DNA of 64,000 nucleotides from Mycoplasma sp. (GCA_024244685.1 JAAEOJ010000337.1:50882-114881), one strand, 5' to 3'; shown: positions 43,165 to 53,255, counted from the stretch's first letter. Notes: generated by a model not told the origin, from the letters alone. Translations and numbers: made by a program.

Positions 43165-43635
43165 TTATTTAATATCCATTATTTTAACTTTAAATTTACT
43201 TTTAACATCAACAGTTATAACATCACCTTTAGCTTTTCCTAAAACTGATTCTGCAAGAGGTGATTCATTTGAAATTTTACCTTCGAATGGATTAGATTCT
43301 TGAGAACCAACAATCATAAATTCTTTTATATTTAATGTTCTTTGGTCTTGTAATTTAAATGTTGAACCAATTCTTATAATATCAGTTTTTTTTTGTTGTG
43401 AAATAACTTTTGAATTTTCTAAAATAGACTCTATTTGTCTAATTCTATCTTCTATTTGACCTTGCTTTTCTCTAGCGGCATCAAATTCAGCATTTTCTGA
43501 AAGATCACCTTGTGCTCTTGCTTCTGCTAATTCTTCAATAACTTTTGGTCTTTCTATTTCCAATAAATTTTTATACTCTTTTTTTAATTCATTTTTACCA
43601 TCTTTGGTTAAAATATTTAATTGTTTTTCTTCCAT
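43165..43635 (-). CDS. greA: Transcription elongation factor GreA
   Basis: 156 residues; rescues backtracked RNA polymerase. The N-terminal coiled coil holds the acidic tip ARAQGDLSENAEFDAA, and the C-terminal FKBP-like part has SPLAESVLGKAKGD. GGAG precedes the ATG. Confidence 0.97.
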   Translation of the reverse strand: MEEKQLNILTKDGKNELKKEYKNLLEIERPKVIEELAEARAQGDLSENAEFDAAREKQGQIEDRIRQIESILENSKVISQQKKTDIIRIGSTFKLQDQRTLNIKEFMIVGSQESNPFEGKISNESPLAESVLGKAKGDVITVDVKSKFKVKIMDIK

Positions 43636-43678
43636 TATATCTCCTTAAAAACTTTATGTTATTTTAATTTTAACATTA

Positions 43679-44371
43679 TTATTTAACAATAATAATAAAA
43701 CCTTTATTTATTTTTTGATGTTCAAAACGTGCTCCTATTAATTTTAGGTATCTTATTAATTGCTTTTGTGAGTAATTTAATTTTTTGCAATTTGTAATTC
43801 AAACCATTCCTTTTTTATTTATGTTTGACCATATATTATCAAATGACTTGTTAAAATCTTCTGTTGCTTCAGAAATTAAAGATAAATCAAATTTATCTGT
43901 AACTTTCTTTTTGTTTATTAATTCTATATTTGTTTTAGGAATTTTATATTTAATAATTAAGTTATTAAACTTTTTAATATCTTCTATATTTTCTTTGATA
44001 ATAAAAATTTTTGCTTTTGTTTTTTTAGCTAAGGTAATTATTTCATATCCATTTGTTTTTCCTTCTATTCAAATAGTCTTATATAAATTTCTAATTGTAG
44101 TTGTAATTAAATATTCCATTGCGTAATCATCAATTGTAGAATTGAATTCTTCTTTTAAATCTCACATTAATTCAATACTTTCTTTTAAAATCTTTTTTAA
44201 ACCTATATCTTTTTTATCTTTTTCAATTTGTTCCAAAACTATTTTACTTCTTAGTTTTTTAGCCTTTAAAAATAAAACTAATCAGGCAATAAAACCAGCT
44301 ACTACAACTATAATGGCAGAACTAAGCAATCCCCAAAAAAGTCCTGGATTAGTTTTATTTAATGACTTCAT
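43679..44371 (-). CDS. Membrane-anchored protein, possibly methyltransferase-like
   Basis: 230 residues, only visible when five TGA codons are read as Trp. One N-terminal transmembrane helix (LLSSAIIVVVAGFIAWLVLFL) is followed by a Lys-rich coil and a soluble alpha/beta domain: TNGYEIITLAKKTKAKIFIIKE looks like a nucleotide-fold strand-helix, and the end GARFEHQKINKGFIIIVK resembles the last hairpin of SAM-dependent methyltransferases. The usual glycine-rich SAM loop is not clear. I regard a methyltransferase-like fold as possible only. It starts two bases past the DUF1292 stop. Confidence 0.7.
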
Positions 44372-44372
44372 A

Positions 44373-44633
44373 CTATTCTTCCTCTTCTTCCTCTTCTAAA
44401 GAATCTTGATATTCATTAAATACTTTTTCAATTAAAGGTCATTCATCTTCTTCGACTGCACTTAATTCATTATTTTCATTAACTTTAGCAGCAAATACTT
44501 CTTTATTTATTTCATATAATACAAAATCATCTCCATTAGCATCAAAAGTAAAAAGAATTTCTCCTTCTACTGTCTTACCATCTTTTAAAGTTACATTAAT
44601 TTTTCTTTCTTCTAATTCGTTTTTATTTTCCAT
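44373..44633 (-). CDS. DUF1292 family protein (YrzB-like)
   Basis: 86 residues. The core VEGEILFTFDANGDDFVLYEINKEVFAAK fits the DUF1292 pattern; a TGA Trp is followed by a C-terminal run of Glu. The order alaS-ruvX-DUF1292 is conserved in Firmicutes, where an IreB (DUF965) gene usually also lies after alaS but is missing here. Function unknown. Confidence 0.85.
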
Positions 44634-44662
44634 AGTTTATATATTTTATCAAAAAAGAACCC

Positions 44663-45079
44663 TTAAATTCTTGATAAATAATCTTCAAGAATTAATTGGG
44701 CTGCTAATTTGTCTTTATGTAATTTTCTTTTTTCTCTAGAAATGTTTGCTTTAATCATTATCTCGTGAGCTCTTTTGGTTGTATTTGCTTCATCAATATA
44801 AATAATAGGAACATTAAATTCTTTATCTAAAATCTCTTTAAATTCTTCTATCATATATGTTGTTTCTGATTTATCACCTGAATAATATGTTACATAACCT
44901 AAAATAATTGTATCTATTTCATAAGTTTCAAAATATTCTTTTAATTTTTTAATTGCAGATTTTCAATCTCTTTCCGCAAATTTAAAATTTTCTTTTCCTT
45001 GAGCAGTTATATTTAATTCATCACTTAATGCAATACCTAATGATTTTGAACCTAAGTCTAAACCTATTTTTCTAGCCAT
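44663..45079 (-). CDS. ruvX: YqgF/RuvX family Holliday-junction resolvase-like nuclease
   Basis: 138 residues with RNase-H-like fold: [15 protein letters not shown] at the start, IILGYV in the middle, and the last catalytic part [13 protein letters not shown] and [14 protein letters not shown]. In other bacteria it processes pre-16S rRNA. It starts 8 bases inside the alaS end. One TGA is Trp. Confidence 0.92.
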
Positions 45080-47663
45080 TTAAAGCCTCTTCTATTATTT
45101 GTTTAACTTTATCATTTATTTCTATAGCTCCTTGAGCAAACTCTTTAGAACCGCCTCCACGACCATTTACAGAACTTGTAATTTTATTAAATAATTCAAT
45201 GCAATCTTTTTCTTTTGATGCGATAGCTAAGATTAATTTTCCAACACTTGCACCAATAACAAAAGTTGTTTTAGGATATTTTTCTCTTAAAGAAATAGCT
45301 AAATTTTTAACTTGGTTTGGTTGAACATTTAAATCAATATAAGATTTTAAGTTTGGATCTATTTCAGGTATTTCTACTTTTTTATTAGCTTTGTTTAAAG
45401 TTTTGTTATCTTCTTTAAGTCTTTCAATAATTAATTTTCCTTCATCTAGTTTATTGAAATTTATATCCAACTTATAATTAGAATCCATCTTTTTATTTTT
45501 ATTAAAAGCTTTTTCAATGATTTCTAATAATTTTTCTTTTTCTTTTTCTTTTCAATTATTAACTTCTTCGTTTGAAGAGATTGCTTCTAAACGAAATACT
45601 CCAGATCCTTTATTTTCTATTGTTTTAATTTTAAAGACTTCAAGCATTTTAGTATTAGGTATATGAGTACCTCCGCACAAGTCTGAAGTAATGCCAGGAA
45701 ACTCAACAACTCTTACTTGATCTGAATAATTATCTTCATCAATAGTCATAATAGCACCCATATTTTCAGCTTCTTTTAAATTGGTAATAATATAATTTCT
45801 GTCAACAGACATTTTTATGTATTTATTAACAAGTGCTTCAACTCTTTCTTTTTCTTCCTCTGTTGGTTTATTTTCACAAGGAAAATCAAATCTTAATCTA
45901 TCTTCATTATTATCAGAACCTAATTGTTCAATTAAATCAGCACCAAAAACTTCACGAAGAGCTTTGAAAACTAAGTGTGTTCCTGAGTGGTTTCTCATTA
46001 ATCCATTTCTAACTTTATGATCAACTTCTAAAGTTACTTCTTGGTTTGTTTCTAATTTACCATTTATTTTGTGTATATGATTATTAAATTTATCTTTAAA
46101 TACTTCTAATACTTCAATTTTCATTCCGTCTTTTGTAATTATGAAACCTTTATCATGACGTTGACCTCCAGATGTTGCATAAAAAGGTGTTTTTTCAAAA
46201 ATAACAAAACCTTCTCCATCTATTGATTCTAAAATTTTTTCTTCATCTAATAATTTTAATACTTTTGATTTTTCAATTTCTTTTTCATATCCGACAAATT
46301 GAGAAATATTATTTTTGATTTTTGTTAAGGATTCGATTTGTTTTTGCATACCTAATTCAACTTTGCTCCTTGAAGCTTCAGCATGTTTCTTTTGGAATTC
46401 TTTAAATTTATCTATTTTTAATACTATTCCTTTTTCTTCTAGTATTTCTTGAGTTATTTCAATTGGAAATCCATATGTTTCAAATAATTTGAAAGCAATC
46501 TCAAATGGAAATTCTTGGTTTGGAACTATAGATTTATTTAATAATTCTTCACCTTTTTTAATTGTTTTAGCAAATAGTTCTTCTTCTTTTTTAATAACTG
46601 ATGATACATCATTTGAGTTTATTTCAAAAGGCAAACTATCAATAACAGTTTGAGTTATTTTATATAAAAAAGTTTCATTTTGTATTCCAAGAGATAAACC
46701 TGAACGATAAGCTCTTCTTATTAATCTTCTAATAATATAACCTCTTGATACATTAGAAGGTTTAGCTCCATCTGAAATAGCGTTAACAACAGTTCTCATA
46801 TGATCAGCTATAATTTTAAGATTTTTATTTATAAATGTTTGTTCTTTATTTTTTTCAAAGTAATTTTCTTGTTTATATTTTTTATTACTCATTTGTTCTA
46901 CTTTTGAAATGATAGGAAGAAATAAGTCTGTATCAAAATTTGTATTTCCACCTTGTAATATTGAAGCTATTCTTTCTAAACCTGCTCCGGTATCAATATT
47001 TTTTTGTGCAAGTTTTTTATAATTTCCTTCACCATCATTATTAAATTCAGAAAAAACGACATTTCAAATCTCAATATATCTATCATTATCTAAATCTTTT
47101 TCAATTAATTCTATACCTCTTTCATCAAACTTAGAACCTCTATCGAAAAATATTTCTGTGTTTGGACCACATGGACCTAATCCCATATCTCAGAAATTCA
47201 TTTTTTTACTTCCAGGAATTAAGTGAGATTTATCTACACCTAAAGATAATCATTTGTTATAAGTGTCTTCATCATCTTTAAAATAAGTTATAAATAACTT
47301 TTCTTTATTCATTTCAAGTTCTTTAGTTAAAAACTCTCAAGCAAACTCAATTGCTGTTTCTTTAAAATAATCTCCTATTGAAAAATTACCAAGCATCTCA
47401 AAAAAAGTATGATGTCTTGAAGTCACACCTACATTTTCTATATCGTTAGTTCTAATAGATTTTTGTGAGTTTACTATTCTTTTACTTGGTGGTTGTTTCT
47501 TTCCAGAAAAAAAGTCTTTTAAAGTAGCTACTCCTGAGTTTATCCATAATAAAGATGGATCGTTAATTGGTATAAGAGGTTTTGATTCTAAAGCCATATG
47601 ATCTTTAGATTTAAAAAACTCTATTCATGTTTCTCTTAATTCTTTTGATGTTAGTCTTTTCAT
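45072..47663 (-). CDS. alaS: Alanyl-tRNA synthetase
   Basis: 863 residues, full length. The class II core includes [19 protein letters not shown] and [19 protein letters not shown]; the editing domain has [16 protein letters not shown] and the zinc-site CGGTHIPNT; the C-Ala domain ends with [13 protein letters not shown]. Four or more TGA codons split it in standard code. Expression is controlled by the T-box leader just upstream. Confidence 0.97.
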
Positions 47664-47682
47664 AATTTCTCCTTTTTATTAT

Positions 47683-47803
47683 AAAAAAGTCCATTATGAA
47701 GGCCAACGTACCACTTCATAAAAGGACTCTTATCTCGTAACGTGAGAATACGCCATTTCTGGTGTTTCATGAGTTTGCACTTTTCTCAATCTTAAACAAT
47801 ATT
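47683..47803 (-). promoter_or_regulatory. Compact T-box leader of alaS
   Basis: Minus-strand leader after TATAAT (47815-47810). It has a base stem GAGAA / TTCTC (47787-47783 with 47748-47744) in place of a full Stem I. The T-box core AAGTGGTACGTTGG (about 47716-47703) follows. UGGU would pair with ACCA, the tRNA-Ala 3' end. AGTCC...ATGAAG pairs with CTTCAT...GGACT (hairpin 47728-47688) and a T-run follows. The core TGGNACGTTGGC and flanking GAGTCCTT are the same as in the glyS leader, 41 kb away. The specifier codon is unresolved (GCA or GCG present). Confidence 0.85.
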
Positions 47804-47838
47804 AATTTAATTATACAATAATAAGTTAAAATTATATT

Positions 47839-48261
47839 ATGAAAACAATTAAAGAAAACAATACACATATTATTAAATTAGAAAAAGGAGATAAGGTTAT
47901 CGAGTCATTAGTTAATTATGCTAAAGAAAATGAATTGAATTTTTGTAAAGTAGAATTATTTGGAGCCGTATCAAATGTAGAGTTAGGATATATGACAGGT
48001 CCAGGAATATATGATTGAAAAACTTTTAATGAAGGTGGATATGAATTATTAAGCGCTAAAGGTTCAATTGCTTGACACGAAGGAAAACCTCAAGTTCATA
48101 TGCATGCTTCTATTTCAGGAAAAGATTTTAAAGCTTATGGTGGTCATGTTAAAGAAATGATGATTCATGGAGTAGGAGAAGTATTTTTAGAAGTTTTCTT
48201 AGATAAGAAAATGAAAAAAGCTTTTGATGAGAAGTCTGGTTTAATGCTTTGAGATATTTAA
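47839..48261 (+). CDS. PCC/PPC-domain (DUF296) protein
   Basis: 140 residues. The PPC domain hallmark is the metal-binding HMHASISGKDFKAYGGHV near residues 92-109, with earlier FCKVELFGAVSNVELGY. Bacterial members form trimers; function unknown. Three TGA codons are Trp. It is divergent from alaS and its ATG is about 25 bases from the alaS -10 box. Confidence 0.88.
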
Positions 48262-48288
48262 AAAACAACTTATATTTAAGTTGTTTTT
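48261..48288. terminator. Bidirectional terminator, PCC protein/NERD protein
   Basis: AAAAACAACTTA / TAAGTTGTTTTT hairpin between the converging genes, covering the minus-strand stop codon. Confidence 0.88.
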
Positions 48289-48953
48289 ATTTGTTTTGTT
48301 ACTACTTTATGTAAATGAATATCTTGACTCTTAGTTGTTTTAAAGTTTTTTATAGACTTAGCTAATGAAACTACTTGGGAATCTGATAATCTTGGTTCTA
48401 ATACTGAATCTATTTCATCTAACTTACTATAAAGTTCTGAATGTCTTGTAATTATAACGTGCTGTGGTTGATTGCTAACTTTAATTGATTCAGTTCTATT
48501 TGAGAATATTATTAATGAAACAATTGGAACTTTTAATTGCATCATTTTCATTATATGATCTATATGTTTGTCATTTTGAATTACAGGATTTTTAATTGGA
48601 TGCTCTACTTCCCCTAGTTTTTTTGTTCATTGAGGAATTTTAGCATCACCTATAACTTCACCTTTAATTGATTTAATTTCAATTACTATTAAGGCTTTTT
48701 TAGTAACTAAAATACCATCTGTTTCAAATACCTTATTTTGATCATATTTATATAAAGAAGCTTTTAAAAATTTATTTTTAGTATGCTTAGCTCAAATATT
48801 TATATCATTATTAATTAATACTTCGGATTTTTGACCTAATTTTTTAGTCAATCTTTTAATTGAATGTTCTTTATAAATAAAATATATTCCTATAATTAAA
48901 ATAACAAAGAAAAATAAAGAACCTAAAGTCATACCAGTAATAAGTCAAACCAT
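48276..48953 (-). CDS. Membrane-anchored NERD-domain protein (predicted nuclease-related)
   Basis: 225 residues: one N-terminal transmembrane helix (GMTLGSLFFFVILIIGIYFIY), a basic linker, then a NERD domain with FETDGILVTKKALIVIEIKSIKGE, whose Asp and Glu-x-Lys resemble a restriction-endonuclease-type active site, and a later NPVIQNDKHIDHI. Role unknown; NERD proteins are suspected in DNA processing. Because it is next to rpsT-holA-comEC-comEA, a role with incoming DNA is thinkable but only by position. Three TGA codons are Trp. Confidence 0.82.
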
Positions 48954-49036
48954 TTTTACTCCTTTTTAATTAATTTAATTAAATTATACATACTTTTTTG
49001 TGTATAATATTTTCACAATCAAATTAAGGAGAAATT

Positions 49037-49297
49037 ATGGCAAATATTAAATCAAAAATGAAGCGTATCAAAACAAATGAAAAAGCAAGAGTGAGAAATG
49101 CAGCTATTAAATCAAGAGTTAGAACAGCTACTAAAAAAGCAAAAGATGCATCAATTTCTAAAGCAAAAGATTTAAATGAGTTAGTTGCAAAAGCACATAA
49201 AGAAATAAATACAGCTGTTTCAAAAGGTGTTTTACATAAAAATAATGGCGCAAGAAAAAATTCTAGATTAGATAAGTTTATAGCTAAAAATAAATAA
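49037..49297 (+). CDS. rpsT: Ribosomal protein S20
   Basis: 86-residue basic helical small-subunit protein (MANIKSKMKRIKTNEKARVRNAAIKSRVRT). TATAAT near 49001 and AAGGAG precede the ATG, so it has a leader unlike the six-base promoters. It faces holA as in Bacillus. Confidence 0.97.
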   Translation: MANIKSKMKRIKTNEKARVRNAAIKSRVRTATKKAKDASISKAKDLNELVAKAHKEINTAVSKGVLHKNNGARKNSRLDKFIAKNK

Positions 49298-49308
49298 TTA
49301 TTAATAAT

Positions 49309-49335
49309 AAAAACAACAATTAAGTTGTTTTTTTA
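49309..49335. terminator. Bidirectional terminator, rpsT/holA
   Basis: AAAACAAC-AATTAA-GTTGTTTT hairpin with T-run, reaching the holA stop. Confidence 0.88.
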
Positions 49336-50250
49336 TTTTATAAAATCTAGTAAGAACTTTTCTAAACCTATTTTTGAATCTATATTACCTTTTTTAATAT
49401 CAACATCTAAATCTGATAATTTTTTAATTAATTGTTTAATATCTTTTTCAGGTATCTTTTGTAATAATTCATTTGCTTTTTTTAATCTAAAAATATGAAT
49501 TTTAGTTTTTTCTGATATTTCTTTTAATGATAAATTTTCTTCTAAATATTTGATTAATTTATTTATCAATAATAATATTGAAGAAATTTGACCAATTAAT
49601 AATTGAGGATCATCACCTTCAATTATTCTTTCATTATAAGAAGAAAAAATCGCTTCTTTATCTTTATTTAAAATAGCATTTGTAAATGCAAAAAAGTCAT
49701 CCGAAGTATAATCTGATATGCTTTCTTCAATATCTTTAATATCAATTTCTTTGTTTCTTAAAATTAATTTATTTATCTCATTATTTATAATCATTAAGTT
49801 ATTAGGTAATTTTTTACTTAAAAGAATTAATGCTTTTGTAGTTATCTTAACATTTTTGTCTTCAAACATATTTTGTATTATTTTAATAATATCTTTAGAT
49901 TTAATGTTTTGGATTTGTTTTGTATTTGAATTAGACATTAAATAAGATATTAATGGATTTTTAACTTTGGGCTTTTCTTCGTTTAAAATAAATACTAATG
50001 TTATTCCATCCAAACCTTTTTCTAATAACTTAACAACTTTTTTTGAGTCTTCATCATTACTAAATAAATCTCCGTTTCTAATTATAATTAATTTTTTATT
50101 TGCAAATAAGTTTACAGTCATAATTTCTTGGAGAATTTCATTAATAGAAGATAATTCATCAAAAATAATAGGTTTTTGACCTATCTTATTAACAATTCGT
50201 TTTTCCTCATTCGATATAAGGTAATCTTCTGTTCCATAAATAAAATACAT
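49333..50250 (-). CDS. holA: DNA polymerase III subunit delta
   Basis: Clamp-loader wrench subunit, 305 residues, starting MYFIYGTEDYLISNEEKRIVNK; the middle has LIIIRNGDLF and IDIKDIEE, and the C-terminal helical collar follows. Order comEA-comEC-holA is as in Bacillus subtilis. Its start overlaps the comEC end by 70 bases. Confidence 0.93.
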   Translation of the reverse strand: MYFIYGTEDYLISNEEKRIVNKIGQKPIIFDELSSINEILQEIMTVNLFANKKLIIIRNGDLFSNDEDSKKVVKLLEKGLDGITLVFILNEEKPKVKNPLISYLMSNSNTKQIQNIKSKDIIKIIQNMFEDKNVKITTKALILLSKKLPNNLMIINNEINKLILRNKEIDIKDIEESISDYTSDDFFAFTNAILNKDKEAIFSSYNERIIEGDDPQLLIGQISSILLLINKLIKYLEENLSLKEISEKTKIHIFRLKKANELLQKIPEKDIKQLIKKLSDLDVDIKKGNIDSKIGLEKFLLDFIK

Positions 50251-51533
50251 ATTATAAAAATTATATAATATATAAAAGCAATATTTAAAGAAAGAAAATT
50301 AACATTAATAATAATTGTTGTTTTGCTAATAATTTCAAACAAAAAAATTAATAAATTACATAAATGAATTTCAATATTAGAGAAAGGCAAAAATAATATT
50401 CCAAGAATATAAAAAATTGAAACAATAGGTGTAAATAAAATATTATAAAAAATACCAAATATTGAAAATCAATTATTAATATGTATTATTAATGGTAATG
50501 AAATAATATAAACAAATATATTTATTAAGAAAAATTCTTGTATTTTGTTTTCTAATTTAAAGCTGGTTATAAAACAAATGGTGCAAGTGGCTGCAAACGA
50601 GAATATAAAACTCATAGAAATTACGCTTCTTGGGAAAAATATTGAAATTAAAATCATAGATATTCCAGATCCATCTAATTTATTAAACTTTTTTATTGGT
50701 AAAGTGCTTAATGCAATCATAATAAAAGATCTTATAGATGGGGTTGAGAAATTAACTATATAAACATAAAATGCTAATGGTATTAATGAAATATGTTTTG
50801 AATAAGGTATTCTCATAAGACTTAATAATTTTTTTAAACATATAAAAAATAATGAAAGATGGAATCCTGAAACTACAAATAAGTGTATTATTGATAATGA
50901 CTTGAGCTGATTTTGTATTGTTTTATCTATTCAAAATACATCGTTTAAATAAAGTAATGGCATTATTTTTCTTGTTGATTCTGAGCCGTTTGAAAAAAAG
51001 TCTCTTATTTTACTAGTTAAGCTGTAATCTTTATCTAATAATGATATTGTTCCTTTAAATAGATTTTTAATATTATTTTGTTCTAAAAAACCTTTGATTT
51101 TTTCATTTTGGGTAGTTATGATTTTACCTTTAATAAAAATAATATCATGAACATTTAAATGGATTTTGGTTCATAAAAATACATTATTATTATTTACCTT
51201 AATAACAACTCCTTTACTTAAAATTTTATTAACAGAATATTCTCCGCTTATTTGTTGAGGGATATAAGAGTTTTCTGATAACTTTCAAATAATTAGCATT
51301 AAGGTTGTTGTAAATAAAGATGCAACTAAATACTTTGGGTTTGTTAATAAAATTATATTAAGTAAAACTGAGCTTATAATATATATTGATGTTTGATTTT
51401 TAATACTGAGAAATAGAAAAATGGCATTAAGTCCGGTAATTAAATACCGTAACTTATATCTAGTTGTTCCTTTAGAACTTTTAAAGTAGCTATACCAACC
51501 CCAGGCAATGAGTCTATATCTTCTCAACTTCAT
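50181..51533 (-). CDS. comEC: ComEC-type DNA-uptake channel, without the nuclease-like C-terminal domain
   Basis: Up to 450 residues in one code-4 frame. After an OB-like N-terminal soluble part (GVVIKVNNNNVFLWTKIHLN...KGKIITTQ), the competence domain starts with HLFVVSGFHLSLFFICLKKLL, the ComEC signature, and continues through about seven hydrophobic segments. The metallo-beta-lactamase domain found in long ComEC proteins is absent. The only ATG (51533) lies 94 bases inside comEA, so the true start may be a later non-ATG codon near 51440. The end overlaps holA. Confidence 0.85.
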
Positions 51534-51934
51534 CTTTTGTTATGTTTGAAATAATCAAACAATTCTTTCTTAACTTTTTTAGTTACGCCTAATTGTTCTA
51601 ATTCTCTATACTTAATTTTGTTATTTATTTTAATTTTTTCATCTTTATTTTTAAAAGGAAATATTATAGTTTGATCATTTAAAAATATTTGATTCATGTC
51701 AATTTTTTGTCTATCTGCATTAGGAAGTAAGTTAATTTTACTAAGCAGTTCTTTCATTGTTGCATTTTGTTCTAAAGTAATTGTTCTTCCATTTTCCACG
51801 GCTCCAATTGCTTTTATATAAATAATTTTTTTAATTATTTCTGAAGAAGAAATATAATTTGATTTAATAATTAAAAAACCACTAATAGTTATTAGCGTTG
51901 CTGCTATTCATGAAATTATAATTTTTATCTTCAT
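51440..51934 (-). CDS. comEA: ComEA-like DNA-binding protein
   Basis: 164 residues: N-terminal transmembrane anchor (IIISWIAATLITISGFLII), a SLBB-like beta domain (VENGRTITLEQNATMKEL...NDQTIIFPF), and a C-terminal helix-hairpin-helix DNA-binding motif WEDIDSLPGVGIATLKVLKE. This is the ComEA receptor layout: it would bind DNA outside the membrane and pass it to ComEC. Three TGA codons are Trp, two flanking the HhH. Confidence 0.9.
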
Positions 51935-51966
51935 AATTTTTTATAACTTTTAAAAATAAAAAAATA

Positions 51967-51993
51967 AAAAAATAAGTTTTGAAAACTTATTTT
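51967..51993 (-). terminator. Terminator of the Rho-N membrane protein gene
   Basis: AATAAGTTTT / AAAACTTATT hairpin followed by a T-rich run on the minus strand. Confidence 0.85.
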
Positions 51994-52897
51994 AACTTTG
52001 ATTTGTAACTCTAATTATTGATTTCATTAAATCTTCTTTTGACATTTTTGCATAACCAGAAATTGATAATCCTGATCCTATCTTTCTTAAATCTTCAATA
52101 GACATTTTTCTTAACTCTTTGATTTCTGGAGACTCTTCATTTTGTTCTTTTATATCTGCTTGTTGTGGTTCTGGACCTTTATTGCTTGTTTTTGGTCCTG
52201 CATTAGTAGATGTTGATTTTGTTTCGAAAGGTGAGTTAGGTGTTTGCCCTGAATTTGCTTGATTAAAGAAATTTTGCATATTTCTTTGCATTTCTTGGAA
52301 CTCAGGAGATTGTTGGAATTTTTGGAAATCTTCATAAGCTTTAGCACTTATAAATATTCTTCTAATTTTACCTACACGTAAAGCAAAGAAAAATAATAAA
52401 ATAGATAAGAATGTTGTACAAATTATCAATAAAGGTCCAGAAAATTCTTTAACAATATTAATGCTTTTATATGTTCCTACTAAATTGAAGAATGCTACAA
52501 ATCCAACAAAATAAGATAAATATAATGGATAAACAGGTAAATTAGAGAAAGTATTCTTTTTATAAGAATTAGGTAATATAGATACAAAATAAATTATTCC
52601 AACTAATGCTAATATTCCATAAATTAATGGGAAAGCTATAAATGATGTTTTTATTATTTTTGCAGTATTATGTTCCAATGCGCTGTGTTCATGTTTTGTT
52701 AAATCTGGATCTGCTACAGATACTATTTTATCTAAAAAACTTTTTTCTTGAGTTATTGTTAATGCAGCACCTACTATTGAAAGTATTGAAAAAACTAACA
52801 TACTAAATATAAATAAAATAATTCAAGCTCTTAATTTATTAGGTTCGTCTTTTCAAAGTTCTTTTTCTGTTGGCATTGGTTGAATTGATGGGTTCAT
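51992..52897 (-). CDS. Membrane protein with C-terminal Rho-N/SAP-like motif
   Basis: 301 residues: four hydrophobic segments in the first 170, a cytoplasmic helical region, a Gln/Asn/Pro/Ser-rich linker (about 190-250), and a C-terminal motif LRKMSIEDLRKIGSGLSISGYAKMSKEDLMKSI. That last motif is like the Rho N-terminal or SAP helix-extended-helix fold that binds nucleic acid. An integral-membrane protein with such a tail could tether DNA or RNA to the membrane; this is inference. Start at ATG 52897 after AAGGAGA. Confidence 0.8.
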
Positions 52898-52963
52898 ACA
52901 TTCTCCTTCTTATTAATGATATTATACCATTATATAAATACATTATACTACTAACTTAATAAA

Positions 52964-52990
52964 TTAGCAAATAAGATGTTTGAGTGCTAA
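52964..52990. promoter_or_regulatory. CIRCE-like operator (HrcA site)
   Basis: TTAGCAAAT-N9-GAGTGCTAA against the CIRCE consensus TTAGCACTC-N9-GAGTGCTAA: the right half is perfect, the left matches the first six of nine, and the 9-base spacer is exact. It lies just upstream of a -35/-10 pair for the 70-residue protein. Confidence 0.8.
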
Positions 52991-52995
52991 AAATA

Positions 52996-53024
52996 TTGTG
53001 TTTATATTATAAATGAAGTATAAT
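52996..53024 (+). promoter_or_regulatory. Promoter of the CIRCE-controlled small gene
   Basis: TTGTGT (52996-53001), 17-base spacer, TATAAT (53019-53024); 18 bases further is the ATG with GGAGG in between. Confidence 0.78.
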
Positions 53025-53042
53025 TTATATGGAGGAAAAAAT

Positions 53043-53255
53043 ATGTATCAATATAAAGCAGTTTTAAAATCAAGTAAAGAAGTTGTCGCTGAAGGTCATA
53101 CTTTAAACGATATTGAAAAAGAAATAGTTAGATTTAAAAGAGGACAAAAAAGAAGTGAACATACTAATGCAAATGTAGGTATTGAAATCTTTCATGTTAA
53201 AAGAGACCAAAAAACTGGGATTGGAAAAGAAGATCTTATTAAAGTAATAATTTAA
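53043..53255 (+). CDS. 70-residue protein of unknown function, probably heat-shock controlled
   Basis: MYQYKAVLKSSKEVVAEGHTL at the start, a basic middle (RFKRGQKRSEHTNANVG) and an end with IEIFHVKRDQKTGIGKEDLI. It looks like a small alpha/beta protein with RNA- or protein-binding surface; no family recognised. The GGAGG ribosome site selects ATG 53043 over ATG 53013. The upstream CIRCE-like operator places it in the predicted HrcA regulon with dnaK, dnaJ and clpB-type genes. It ends in a shared terminator. Confidence 0.85.
   Translation: MYQYKAVLKSSKEVVAEGHTLNDIEKEIVRFKRGQKRSEHTNANVGIEIFHVKRDQKTGIGKEDLIKVII

Noticed and set aside
43785..44399. Two plus-strand open frames in the standard code
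   Set aside because: They are shadows of the minus-strand membrane-anchored gene 43679-44371, which is continuous in code 4, starts right after the DUF1292 stop and fits the operon.
50181..50390. Separate small gene ahead of holA
   Set aside because: It is in the same frame as comEC once TGA is Trp, so it is the comEC C-terminus overlapping the holA start.
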